Translations under genes and position numbers: made by a program
The notes under the pieces: model-generated
Databases searched by the model: none
Told to the model about the DNA's origin: nothing
What the model saw: only the letters and a program-made list of their open reading frames with translations
Assembly (NCBI RefSeq): GCF_030462475.1
Contig: NZ_JASMRZ010000002.1
Coordinates: forward strand, 378-64,377
Source of the DNA: Variovorax sp. CAN15
GTDB lineage: Bacteria > Pseudomonadota > Gammaproteobacteria > Burkholderiales > Burkholderiaceae_C
Length of the DNA stretch: 64,000 bases
Reading direction: 5' to 3'
Part shown: one piece after another, positions 29,399 through 38,544 of the stretch
How the letters are laid out: every line of letters begins with the position of its first letter
Numbering within the stretch: position 1 is the first letter of the stretch

Positions 29399-31966
29399 AT
29401 GAAAGTCACCCGCATCCGAGCCCTTCGCGGGCCCAATCTCTGGAGCCGCCATACCGCCATCGAGGCGGTCGTGGCCTGCCAGGGCGACGAGAACGCCATC
29501 GGCAAACTGAGCGGTTTCGAAGACCGCCTGCGCGCACGCTTCCCCACCATCGGCGAGCTGCACCCGATGGTGCTGGGCCAGCCGCTGGCGCTGGCCCACG
29601 TGCTGGAGAACGCCGCCGTGGCGCTGCAGGCCCAGGCCGGCTGCGCCGTCAACTTCGGCCACACCTCGCCCACCGTGGAAGAAGGCGTCTACCAGGTCGT
29701 GTTCCAGTACAGCGAGGAGGCCGTGGGCCGCCGCGCCGCCGAACTGGCCGAGGAACTGATCGTCGCTGCCCAGAACGACACGCCCTTCGACGCCGACGCC
29801 GCCATTGCCGAGCTGCGCGACCTCGACGAATCCGAGCGCCTGGGCCCGAGCACCGGCTCCATCGTCGATGCCGCCGTGGCACGCGGCATTCCGTTTCGCC
29901 GCCTCACGCGCGGCAGCCTGGTGCAGTTCGGCTGGGGTTCCAAGCAGCGCCGCATCCAGGCCGCCGAGGTCGACAGCACCAGCGGCGTGGCCGAATCGAT
30001 CGCACAGGACAAGGAACTGACCAAGCAGCTGCTCAACGCCGCCGGCGTGCCGGTGCCGCTGGGCCGCCCCGTGACCAGCGCGGAAGACGGCTGGGCCGCC
30101 GCCAACGAAATCGGCCTGCCGGTCGTGGTGAAGCCGCAGGACGGCAACCAGGGCAAGGGCGTCACGGTCAACATCAACTCGCGCGAAGAGCTGTTCGCGG
30201 CCTACGACTCGGCTGCCGTCTACGGCGAGGTGATGGTCGAGAAATTCCTGCCCGGCTTCGACTTCCGCCTGCTGGTGGTGGGCGACCGCCTGGTGGCCGC
30301 CGCGCGCCGCGATCCGCCGCAAGTCATCGGCGACGGCAGCTCCACCGTGCGCCAGCTGGTCGACACCGTGAACCTAGACCCGCGCCGCGGCGAGGGCCAC
30401 GCCACCTCGCTCACCAAGATCCGCCTGGACGACATCGCCATCGGCCGGCTCGAATCGCAGGGCCTCACGCCCGACAGCGTGCCCGCGCGAGGCCAGCGCG
30501 TGGTGCTGCGCAACAACGCCAATCTGTCCACCGGCGGCACCGCCACCGACGTGACCGACACCGTCCACCCCGAAGTGGCGGCGCGCGCCGTCGACGCGGC
30601 GCAGATGGTCGGCCTGCACATCTGCGGCGTCGACATGGTCTGCGAAAACGTGCTGCGCCCGCTCGAGGAGCAGCACGGCGGCGTGGTCGAAGTGAACGCC
30701 GCGCCCGGCCTGCGGATGCACATCTCGCCTTCGTTCGGCCGTGGCCGCGCGGTCGGAGAGGCGGTGATGGACACCCTGTTCGCCCACGGCGACGACGGCC
30801 GCATTCCCGTGGTGGCCGTCACCGGCACCAACGGCAAGACCACCACCGCGCGCCTGATCAACCACCTGCTCGCATCGAGCGGCCTGCGCACCGGAATGAC
30901 CAACACCGACGGCGTGTACGTCGATGGCCGCCAGACCGACAGCGGCGACTGCAGCGGCCCCAAGAGCGCGCGCAACGTGCTGATGCACCCCGACGTGGAT
31001 GCGGCCGTGTTCGAGGTGGCGCGCGGCGGCATCCTGCGCGAGGGCCTCGGCTTCGACCGCTGCCAGGTGGCGGTGGTCACCAACATCGGCAGCGGCGACC
31101 ACCTGGGCCTGAACTACATCACCACCGTGGAAGACCTGGCGGTGCTCAAGCGCGTGATCGTGCGCAACGTGGCGCCCGATGGCCACGCGGTGCTCAACGC
31201 TGCCGACCCGAACGTCGCCGCCATGGCTGCAGGCTGCCCCGGCAACGTGATCTTCTTCACCGCCGACCGCATGCACCCGGTGATGGCCACGCACCGCGCC
31301 CAGGGCAAGCGCACCGTGTACGTCGACCAGGACACGCTGGTGGCGGCCGAAGGCTCCTGGCGCGAACGCATCGCGCTGCGCGACGTGCCCATCACGCGCG
31401 GCGGCAGCATCGGCTTCCAGGTCGACAACGTGATGGCCGCAGTGGCCGCGGCCTGGGCCGTGGGCCTCGACTGGGACACCATCCGCAGCGGCCTCGCGAG
31501 CTTCATGAACGACGCGGCCGGCGTGCCCGGGCGCTTCAACGTCATGGACTATCGCGGCGCGACCGTGATCGCCGACTACGGCCACAACACCGACGCCATG
31601 CGCGCCCTGGTGTCGGCGGTGGACACCATGCCGGCGAACAAGCGCTCGGTGGTGATCAGCGGCGCGGGCGACCGGCGCGACTCCGACATCCGCGACCAGA
31701 CGGCCATCCTCGGCGAGGCCTTCGACGACGTGATCCTCTACCAGGACGCGGCCCAGCGCGGCCGCGCCGACGGCGAGGTCATGGCGCTGCTGCGCCAGGG
31801 CCTGCAGGGCGCGGCGCGCACGCGCTACGTCGACGAGATCCGCGGCGAGTTCGTGGCCATCGACGCCGCGCTGGCGCGCCTGCAGCCGGGCGATCTCTCG
31901 CTGATCCTGGTCGACCAGGTCGAGGAAGCGCTCGCCCACCTGGCCCAGCGGATCGCGGCGGGATAA
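29399..31966 (+). CDS. cphA: Cyanophycin synthetase
   Basis: MKVTRIRALRGPNLWSRHTAIE; ATP-grasp VVVKPQDGNQGKGVTVNI; intact Mur-ligase P-loop VAVTGTNGKTTTARLI. Confidence 0.93.
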   Translation: MKVTRIRALRGPNLWSRHTAIEAVVACQGDENAIGKLSGFEDRLRARFPTIGELHPMVLGQPLALAHVLENAAVALQAQAGCAVNFGHTSPTVEEGVYQVVFQYSEEAVGRRAAELAEELIVAAQNDTPFDADAAIAELRDLDESERLGPSTGSIVDAAVARGIPFRRLTRGSLVQFGWGSKQRRIQAAEVDSTSGVAESIAQDKELTKQLLNAAGVPVPLGRPVTSAEDGWAAANEIGLPVVVKPQDGNQGKGVTVNINSREELFAAYDSAAVYGEVMVEKFLPGFDFRLLVVGDRLVAAARRDPPQVIGDGSSTVRQLVDTVNLDPRRGEGHATSLTKIRLDDIAIGRLESQGLTPDSVPARGQRVVLRNNANLSTGGTATDVTDTVHPEVAARAVDAAQMVGLHICGVDMVCENVLRPLEEQHGGVVEVNAAPGLRMHISPSFGRGRAVGEAVMDTLFAHGDDGRIPVVAVTGTNGKTTTARLINHLLASSGLRTGMTNTDGVYVDGRQTDSGDCSGPKSARNVLMHPDVDAAVFEVARGGILREGLGFDRCQVAVVTNIGSGDHLGLNYITTVEDLAVLKRVIVRNVAPDGHAVLNAADPNVAAMAAGCPGNVIFFTADRMHPVMATHRAQGKRTVYVDQDTLVAAEGSWRERIALRDVPITRGGSIGFQVDNVMAAVAAAWAVGLDWDTIRSGLASFMNDAAGVPGRFNVMDYRGATVIADYGHNTDAMRALVSAVDTMPANKRSVVISGAGDRRDSDIRDQTAILGEAFDDVILYQDAAQRGRADGEVMALLRQGLQGAARTRYVDEIRGEFVAIDAALARLQPGDLSLILVDQVEEALAHLAQRIAAG

Positions 31967-31974
31967 AACCCGCG

Positions 31975-32054
31975 CCCAGGCTGCGCGCACTTTGTGTCGC
32001 TTCGCCCCTCTGCCGGGGGGCGGTTTCTGCGGCCCGGCAACGCTGGCTCCGCGG
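31975..32054 (+). repeat. Dispersed intergenic repeat, copy A
   Basis: CCCAGGCTGCGCGCACTTTGTGTCGCTTCGCC...CCGGGGGGCGG...CTGCGGCCCGGCAACGCTGGCTCCGCGG matches the reverse complement of 43997-44083. Confidence 0.7.
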
Positions 32055-32221
32055 CACCCCATTTGAAAGCCCGCCCGCTGCCGGACATGTCCCACAAGCA
32101 AGGGCGAGTCCGGCCCGGTTGGCGGCGTGCGGCTGTCCCACAGACCGCCAGCCCCCACAGCCAGCACACTGGGGCTCTGGTTACGCACCTCCCGCAGGGG
32201 CGTGCCTTCACAGGAACCCGC

Positions 32222-32632
32222 ATGAGAAAAACCCTTCGATCCATTCTTTCCGCCACAGCCGTTCTTGCTGCCGGCGGCTTCATCGTCTTCGGTGCGCAAA
32301 CGGCCGGCGCGCAGGCGCCCGGCGGCGACACCCGGCTGCAGAAGGAGCGCGCCGCCTGCGACGGCGTCCAGCAGGACCGGGCCGCCTGCCTGCGCGAAGC
32401 CGGTGCCGCTCGCCAGGAGGCAGGACGCGGCGGCCTCACCAGCCCCAGCCCCGCACGGGAGCAGGTCAACTCGCTGGCCCGCTGCAGCGAGTTGCCCGCC
32501 GCAGAGCAGCCGGCCTGCGAGGCCCGCATCAAGGGCGGCCCGCGAACCACCACCGAAGGCAGCGTGATGGGCGGCGGCGTGATCCGTGAAACGGTGACCC
32601 CCCTGCCCCCGCAAACCGTGCCCGCACGCTGA
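32222..32632 (+). CDS. Secreted four-Cys hypothetical protein (paralog 1)
   Basis: Signal peptide MRKTLRSILSATAVLAAGGFIVFGAQTAGAQA; C..VQQDRAACLREAGAARQ..RGGLT...LARC...QPACEAR...GSVMGGGVIRETVT. Confidence 0.7.
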   Translation: MRKTLRSILSATAVLAAGGFIVFGAQTAGAQAPGGDTRLQKERAACDGVQQDRAACLREAGAARQEAGRGGLTSPSPAREQVNSLARCSELPAAEQPACEARIKGGPRTTTEGSVMGGGVIRETVTPLPPQTVPAR

Positions 32633-32706
32633 ACGAATCTGAACCCGGCGCACGCCGGGTTGTCCAACCCTTCCCTGGTTTTTCAGCTCACCTCAAGGAG
32701 TTATCC

Positions 32707-33174
32707 ATGAAAAGCAACACTCGTTCGATGCTCTTCACAATGCTCGCCACCGGCGCACTGACAGTCACCACGGCTGCCTTCGCGGCACCGCCGGCTCGCG
32801 GAGAAGCCCCCGGAACCTATCAGCAGGAACTGGCCGTCTGCGGACACAACCAGCAGGACCGCGCAGCCTGCATCCGAGAAGCCGGAGCGGCACGCCAGGC
32901 GGCTGCACGCGGCGGCCTCACCAGCGCCCCCGACTACCGCGCCAACGCACTCGCACGCTGCGGACTGCAGCAGCCGGCCGACCGCCCCGCGTGCGAGGCC
33001 CGTGTCCTGGGCAGCATGGGCAACACCAAGGCCAGTGTGGACGGTAGCGTGATGGGTGGCGGGCTGATCCGCGAATCTGTCACCACCACCATGGTGCCGG
33101 TTGCGCCTGCGCCCATGGAACACCACCCGATGCCCATGCCGCGGCCCATGCCGATGCCGGCTCCCATGCGCTGA
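32707..33174 (+). CDS. Secreted four-Cys hypothetical protein (paralog 2) with His/Met/Pro-rich tail
   Basis: Signal peptide; C..NQQDRAACIREAGAARQ..RGGLT...LARC...RPACEAR...GSVMGGGLIRESVT; tail MEHHPMPMPRPMPMPAPMR. Confidence 0.7.
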   Translation: MKSNTRSMLFTMLATGALTVTTAAFAAPPARGEAPGTYQQELAVCGHNQQDRAACIREAGAARQAAARGGLTSAPDYRANALARCGLQQPADRPACEARVLGSMGNTKASVDGSVMGGGLIRESVTTTMVPVAPAPMEHHPMPMPRPMPMPAPMR

Positions 33175-33195
33175 CCTGACAGCTTTTCCTCCTGC

Positions 33196-33229
33196 GGGCA
33201 TTGCCGTTTTCACGGAGACGGCAATGCCC
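33196..33229 (+). terminator. Hairpin downstream of paralog 2
   Basis: 12-bp perfect stem GGGCATTGCCGT / ACGGCAATGCCC with a 10-nt loop; no T-tract. Confidence 0.5.
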
Positions 33230-33310
33230 TCACTGTCATATTTCTGTCATAAAACGCTGCGGTGTGCTAGCTATAGTTCCCGGTCCCTGCCCACCGAGGA
33301 ATCCTTTCTC

Positions 33311-33586
33311 ATGAATGCCATCAAGGTCGCTCGCCGATTCATCGAAACGGACCCGGCCAACGAATCGGCCAAGATCCTGGCCCAGCTCGTGTTGGCCCTC
33401 GAGTCCGAACGCAGCTTCGAACTCATTACCCTCTACGAACTCGACTACAAGAGCTTCCAGCTCGCCATGGACATCCTGAAAGAGTGGCGCCTCGACCGCT
33501 ACTACGCCAGCAAGTCCAAGCTGTTCGATCTGTCGCTGCAGGTCAGCGAACTCGAAAAGAACGACGCCCCCGAAGCCAAGGCCTGA
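33311..33586 (+). CDS. Hypothetical small protein (91 aa)
   Basis: MNAIKVARRFIETDPANESAKILAQLVLALESERSFELITLYELDYKSFQLAMDILKEWRLDRYYASKSKLFDLSLQV... Confidence 0.65.
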   Translation: MNAIKVARRFIETDPANESAKILAQLVLALESERSFELITLYELDYKSFQLAMDILKEWRLDRYYASKSKLFDLSLQVSELEKNDAPEAKA

Positions 33587-33621
33587 GCGGCCTTCGCTTC
33601 CTCCTCTCTCTCTTCCCTCCC

Positions 33622-34554
33622 CTACCTCCCCCAGCGCAGCACCATCGGATCGAGCCGCTTCGCGGTCTCGATCAGGCCTGCACGCGTGTCGGGGTGCATC
33701 GCCGGCAACGGGTGCCGCGGTGCCTCGCAGGCGATCACTCCACCTTCCTTCATCAGCGACTTGCAGGCCAGCAAGCCCGCCTGGCGGTTTTCGTAGTTGA
33801 TGAGCGGCAGCCACTGCTGGTACAGCGCGAAGGCCTTGTCGCGGTCGCCCGAGCGGTGCGCCTCGATGATCGGGCGGATGCCGTCCGGATAGCCGCCTCC
33901 CGTCATCGAGCCTGTAGCGCCCGCGTCGAGGTCGGGCATCAGCGTGATGGCTTCCTCGCCGTCCCATGGCCCCTCGATGGCGTCGCCGCCCAGGCGGATC
34001 AGCTCCCGCAGCTTCGATGCGGCGCCCGCCGTCTCGATCTTGAAGTACGCCACCTGCTCGATCTCCTTCGCCATGCGCGCAAGGAACGGCGCCGACAGCA
34101 CCGTGCCGCTGGCCGGCGCGTCCTGGATCATGATCGGAATGCCCACCGCGTCCGACAGCCGCGCATAGAACTCATAGATCTGCGGCTCCGGTACGCGAAA
34201 GGTCGCGCCGTGGTACGGCGGCATCACCATCAGCATCGCCGCACCCATGTCCTGCGCACGGCGGCTGCGTTCGGCGCACACCTTGGTGCTGTAGTGCGTG
34301 GTGGTCACGATCACCGGCACGCGGCCCTTCACGTGTTCGAGGATGGTGCGGGTGAGCACCTCGCGCTCCTCGTCGGACAGGACGAACTGCTCGGAGAAGT
34401 TCGCGAGGATGCAAAGCCCGTCGGAGCCCGCGTCGATCATGAAGTCGACGCAGCGCTTCTGGCTTTCGATGTCGAGCGAGCCCTGCTCGGTGAAGGTGGT
34501 GGGCACCACCGGGAAGATGCCGCGGTATCTGGGAGTCATGGTGTTTCGGAGCAA
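33622..34554 (-). CDS. DapA-family lyase/dehydratase (probable 2-keto-3-deoxy-sugar-acid dehydratase)
   Basis: DHDPS-family (GIFPVVPTTFTEQGSLD, YFKIETAG Schiff-base Lys region) next to a sugar-acid dehydratase and an aldehyde dehydrogenase locus. Confidence 0.75.
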   Translation of the reverse strand: MLRNTMTPRYRGIFPVVPTTFTEQGSLDIESQKRCVDFMIDAGSDGLCILANFSEQFVLSDEEREVLTRTILEHVKGRVPVIVTTTHYSTKVCAERSRRAQDMGAAMLMVMPPYHGATFRVPEPQIYEFYARLSDAVGIPIMIQDAPASGTVLSAPFLARMAKEIEQVAYFKIETAGAASKLRELIRLGGDAIEGPWDGEEAITLMPDLDAGATGSMTGGGYPDGIRPIIEAHRSGDRDKAFALYQQWLPLINYENRQAGLLACKSLMKEGGVIACEAPRHPLPAMHPDTRAGLIETAKRLDPMVLRWGR

Positions 34555-34555
34555 G

Positions 34556-36304
34556 TCAGTGTGAATGGCGGGGAACGGCCGCGCCGCGGCAGCCGACCAG
34601 GAAGTCGAAGTCGCAGCCCTCGTCGGCCTGCAGCACGTGATTGACGTAGAGCTTCTGGTAGCCGCCGCCGCGCGTGCTCATCGGCTGCGCGTCCGAAGCC
34701 GAGAGCGAAGCCAGCCGCGCGGCCAGCTCCTCGTCGCTGATGTCCAGGTGCAGGCGCCCCGCGTCGCAGTCGAGCTCGATCCAGTCGCCGTCGCGCACGG
34801 CCGCCAGCGGCCCGCCGTCGGCCGCCTCGGGCGCGACGTGCAGCACCACCGTGCCGTAGGCCGTGCCGCTCATGCGGGCGTCCGAGATGCGCACCATGTC
34901 CTTGATGCCCTGGCGCAGCAGCTTAGGCGGCAGGCCCATGTTGCCGACCTCGGCCATGCCCGGGTAGCCCTTGGGCCCGCAGTTCTTCAGCACCAGCACG
35001 CAGCTCGCATCGACGTCCAGGTTCTCGTCGACGATGCGCTCCTTGTAGTGCTCCAGGTTCTCGAACACCACCGCCCTGCCCCGATGCTTCAGCAGCTCCG
35101 GTGAAGCCGCCGAGGGTTTGAGCACCGCGCCACGCGGCGACAGGTTGCCTCGCAGGATGCGGATGCCGCCATCGGCGATCAGCGGCTTGTCGATCGGGCG
35201 GATCACCTCGTCGTCGAGGCTGGGCGCATCGCGCACGTTGTCCCAGATCGACTGGCCATTCACCGTCAGCGCATCGGGATGCGGCAGCAGCCCGTTCTCG
35301 CCCAGCCGGCGCAGCACGGCCGGCAGTCCGCCCGCGTAATAGAACTCCTCCATCAGGAAGCGCCCCGAAGGCATCAGGTCGACAATGGTCGGCGTGTGGC
35401 TGCCGATGCGCGTCCAGTCTTCCAGCTCCAGCTCGACGCCGATGCGCCCGGCGATCGCTTTCAGGTGGATCACCGCGTTGGTCGAGCCGCCGATGGCCGC
35501 GTTCACGCGGATCGCGTTCTCGAAAGCCTCGCGCGTGAGGATCTTCGACAGCGTGAGCCCCTCCTTCGCCATCTCCACCGCACGCATGCCCGACATCTGC
35601 GCCAGCACATAGCGCCGCGCATCCACCGCCGGAATGGCCGCGTTGTGCGGCAGCGAGGCACCCAGCGCCTCGGCCATGCAGGCCATGGTCGAGGCCGTGC
35701 CCATGGTGTTGCAGGTGCCGGCCGAGCGCGACATGCCGCCCTCGGCCGAGAGGAACTGGTGCAGGTTGATCTCGCCCGCCTTCAGCGACTCGTGCAGCTG
35801 CCAAACGGCCGTGCCGGAGCCGATGTTCTTGCCATCGAGCTTGCCGTTGAGCATCGGCCCGCCCGTGACCACGATGGCCGGTATGTCGCAGCTCGCCGCG
35901 CCCATCAACAGCGCGGGCGTGGTCTTGTCGCAGCCAGTGAGCAGCACCACCGCGTCGACCGGATTGCCGCGGATGGCCTCTTCCACGTCCATGCTCGCGA
36001 GGTTGCGCGTGAGCATCGCGGTCGGCCGCAGGTTCGATTCGCCGTTGGAGAACACCGGGAACTCCACCGGAAAGCCGCCCGCCTCCGAGATGCCTCGCTT
36101 CACGTGCTCGGCGATCTTGCGGAAGTGCGCGTTGCACGGCGTGAGCTCCGACCAGGTGTTGCAGATGCCGATGATCGGCCGGCCGTCGAACTCGTGGTCA
36201 GGAATGCCCTGGTTCTTCATCCAGCTTCGGTACATGAAGCCGTTCTTGTCGGCCGAGCCGAACCATTCGGTCGAGCGCAGTTTCTTCGGAGGGGTGTCCG
36301 GCAT
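34556..36304 (-). CDS. IlvD/Edd-family sugar-acid dehydratase (L-arabonate dehydratase-like)
   Basis: MPDTPPKKLRSTEWFGSADKNGFMYRSWMKNQG; IGICNTWSELTPCN, LLTGCDKTTPALLMGAASC, AGTCNTMGTASTM. Confidence 0.85.
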   Translation of the reverse strand: MPDTPPKKLRSTEWFGSADKNGFMYRSWMKNQGIPDHEFDGRPIIGICNTWSELTPCNAHFRKIAEHVKRGISEAGGFPVEFPVFSNGESNLRPTAMLTRNLASMDVEEAIRGNPVDAVVLLTGCDKTTPALLMGAASCDIPAIVVTGGPMLNGKLDGKNIGSGTAVWQLHESLKAGEINLHQFLSAEGGMSRSAGTCNTMGTASTMACMAEALGASLPHNAAIPAVDARRYVLAQMSGMRAVEMAKEGLTLSKILTREAFENAIRVNAAIGGSTNAVIHLKAIAGRIGVELELEDWTRIGSHTPTIVDLMPSGRFLMEEFYYAGGLPAVLRRLGENGLLPHPDALTVNGQSIWDNVRDAPSLDDEVIRPIDKPLIADGGIRILRGNLSPRGAVLKPSAASPELLKHRGRAVVFENLEHYKERIVDENLDVDASCVLVLKNCGPKGYPGMAEVGNMGLPPKLLRQGIKDMVRISDARMSGTAYGTVVLHVAPEAADGGPLAAVRDGDWIELDCDAGRLHLDISDEELAARLASLSASDAQPMSTRGGGYQKLYVNHVLQADEGCDFDFLVGCRGAAVPRHSH

Positions 36305-36342
36305 GCGAGTTGTCCTGAGGGGAGAAAGAGAGAAAAAGAAAG

Positions 36343-37368
36343 TCAGCGCCGTGGCGTGCGCGAGGTGAAGAAGCGCTGCAGCAGGCAGAACACGAACAGC
36401 AGCGCACCGACGACGATGCGCGTCCACCACGAGCTCAGCGTGCCGTCGAATGAAATGAGCGTCTGGATGATCCCGAGCATCAGCACGCCGAAGAGCGTGC
36501 CCGCCACGTAGCCCACGCCACCGGTGAGCAGCGTGCCGCCAATCACCACCGCGGCGATCGCGTCGAGCTCCAGCCCCACGGCGTGCAGGCCGTAGCCCGA
36601 GAGCATGTAGAAGGTGAAGATCACGCCCGCCAGCGCCGAGCAGAAGCCCGAGAGCGTGTACACGCCGATCAGCGTGCGGCGCACCGGCAGCCCCATGAGC
36701 ACCGCCGACTGCTCGCTGCCGCCGATGGCATACACCGCGCGTCCGAACGAGGTGCAGTGCGCGATGAAGATCGCCGCCAGCAGCACCACCATCGCGATCA
36801 CCGCGCTGACCGACACCGAAGCCTCGCCCCACACCGGAATGCGGATCTGCGAGACCTGCGAGTAGAACTCGTTGGTGATGCTGATCGAGTCGATGCTGAT
36901 GAGATAGCACAGCCCCCGCGCCAGGAACATGCCCGCCAGCGTGACGATGAAGGGCTGCAGCCTGAAGCGCTCGATGAGCACGCCCATGAAAGCGCCGAAG
37001 GCCGTGCCCATCGCGAGCACCAGAGGAATCACGATGCCGGGGCTCCAGCCGTGCTTCTCGACAAGCGAGGCCGACACCATGGTGGTGAGCGCGATCACCG
37101 AGCCCACCGACAGGTCGATGCCGCCCGAGAGGATCACGAAGGTCATGCCCACCGCCACGACGATGAGGAAGGCGTTGTCGATCAGCAGGTTGAGGAACAC
37201 CTGCGCCGAGAAGAAGCCGTCGTAGAACACCGAGCCCAGCGTCGCCACCAGCACGAACAGCGAAATCGTCGCCGCCAGCGGCAGGTATTTCGGATTGAGC
37301 CTCTTGCTCCCTCCCCCTCGCGCGGGAGAGGGCTGGGATGAGGGTGCAGTCTCGATCACCGCGCTCAT
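36343..37368 (-). CDS. Sugar ABC transporter permease, YjfF-like
   Basis: [45 protein letters not shown]; contains in-frame repeat-derived SSQPSPARGGGS. Confidence 0.8.
   Translation of the reverse strand: MSAVIETAPSSQPSPARGGGSKRLNPKYLPLAATISLFVLVATLGSVFYDGFFSAQVFLNLLIDNAFLIVVAVGMTFVILSGGIDLSVGSVIALTTMVSASLVEKHGWSPGIVIPLVLAMGTAFGAFMGVLIERFRLQPFIVTLAGMFLARGLCYLISIDSISITNEFYSQVSQIRIPVWGEASVSVSAVIAMVVLLAAIFIAHCTSFGRAVYAIGGSEQSAVLMGLPVRRTLIGVYTLSGFCSALAGVIFTFYMLSGYGLHAVGLELDAIAAVVIGGTLLTGGVGYVAGTLFGVLMLGIIQTLISFDGTLSSWWTRIVVGALLFVFCLLQRFFTSRTPRR
37306..37349 (-). repeat. GC-rich palindromic repeat inside the yjfF-like coding sequence
   Basis: GCTCCCTCCCCCTCGCGCGGGAGAGGGCTGGGATGAGGGTGCAG, same type as the elements at 38412 and 38487. 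Confidence 0.55.
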
Positions 37369-38399
37369 GCCCGCCCTCCTTCATGCACCGGCCGCTGCAC
37401 CAGCGTGCGCACCTGCGACCTGAATTCCGGCGACTGCAGCAGCATCACCACGAACACCACGCCGGCCTTCACGACCAGGTTGATCTCCGGCGGCACGCCC
37501 AGCGAATAGATCGCGTAGGTCAACGTCTGGATGATCAGCGCGCCGATCACGCTGCCCACGAGGCTGAAGCGTCCTCCTGTCAGCGCGGTGCCGCCCAGCG
37601 TCACGGCAAGGATGGCATCGAGCTCGATGAGCTGCCCCGCGTTGTTGCCATCCGCGCTCTTCACGTTGGAGCTGATCAGCAGCCCCGCCACGCCCGCGCA
37701 GGCCCCGCAGAACGCATACGCCCCAACGACCAGCCGCCGCGCCTGCACGCCCGCCACGCGCGCCGCCGTCGGGTTGATGCCTACCGCCTGAATGAAGAGC
37801 CCCAGTGCCGTGCGCGTGATCGCCAGGTACAGCAGCATGAACACCGCCGCCACGATGAACAGCGAGAAAGGCAGCCCCAGCAGGTAGCCGCTGCCGAGGA
37901 AGAAGAAGGGCTTGTAGTAGATGGTGATGATCTGCCCGTCGGCGATCAGCTGCGCGATGCCGCGCCCCGCCACCATCAGGATCAGCGTCGCGATGATGGG
38001 CTGCATGCCCACCTTGGCCACCAGCAGGCCGTTCCACAGCCCGCACACCAGCGCGATGCCGATGGCCGCGAGGATCGCGAGCGGCATCGGGAACCGGCTC
38101 GTGTCGCTGGACACCGAGCCGCCGATCATCCAGGCCGCCAGCGCCGCCGCGATGGCCACGACCGCGCCCACCGAGATGTCGATGCCGCGGGTGGCGATGA
38201 CCAGCGTCATGCCGAGCGACACCAGCACCAGCGGCGCCGCGCGGTTCAGGATGTCGATCAGGCTGCCGTAGAGATGGCCGTCGCGCCATTCGAGGTGGAG
38301 GAAGCTGGCGTTGAAGGCTGTGTTCACTGCGAGCAGGAGCAGCAGCGTGACGATGGGCCAGGCGAGGCGGTGGCTCATGAGGGATGAAAGGCGTTTCAT
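37365..38399 (-). CDS. Sugar ABC transporter permease, YtfT-like
   Basis: MKRLSSLMSHRLAWPIVTLLLLLAVNTAFN; GMTLVIATRGIDISVGAVVAI. Confidence 0.8.
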   Translation of the reverse strand: MKRLSSLMSHRLAWPIVTLLLLLAVNTAFNASFLHLEWRDGHLYGSLIDILNRAAPLVLVSLGMTLVIATRGIDISVGAVVAIAAALAAWMIGGSVSSDTSRFPMPLAILAAIGIALVCGLWNGLLVAKVGMQPIIATLILMVAGRGIAQLIADGQIITIYYKPFFFLGSGYLLGLPFSLFIVAAVFMLLYLAITRTALGLFIQAVGINPTAARVAGVQARRLVVGAYAFCGACAGVAGLLISSNVKSADGNNAGQLIELDAILAVTLGGTALTGGRFSLVGSVIGALIIQTLTYAIYSLGVPPEINLVVKAGVVFVVMLLQSPEFRSQVRTLVQRPVHEGGRA

Positions 38400-38411
38400 G
38401 TGTTCTGCCTT

Positions 38412-38522
38412 GCTCCTTCCCCCGCTGGGGGAAGGCCGGGATGGGGGCATGCGGCCTCGAACGCCGCGCGATGGCGGAGGCCGGCAGCCCCCACCCCTGC
38501 CCACCCCCAGAGGGGGAGGGAG
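38412..38522. repeat. Inverted pair of GC-rich palindromic repeats
   Basis: GCTCCTTCCCCCGCTGGGGGAAGGCCGGGATGGGGGC (38412-38448) and the opposite-orientation GCCCCCACCCCTGCCCACCCCCAGAGGGGGAGGGAG (38487-38522). Confidence 0.6.
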
Positions 38523-38544
38523 AAAGACGATGCATCCCGCGCGT

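Noticed and set aside
33115-33174. CCCATGCCG-type short tandem repeats
   Set aside because: They are codon-level repeats of the Met/Pro-rich protein tail, reported as a protein feature rather than a separate DNA repeat.
34556-37384. Apparent 942-aa permease-dehydratase fusion
   Set aside because: The first about 360 residues are an out-of-frame translation of the yjfF-like gene; the dehydratase starts at 36304.
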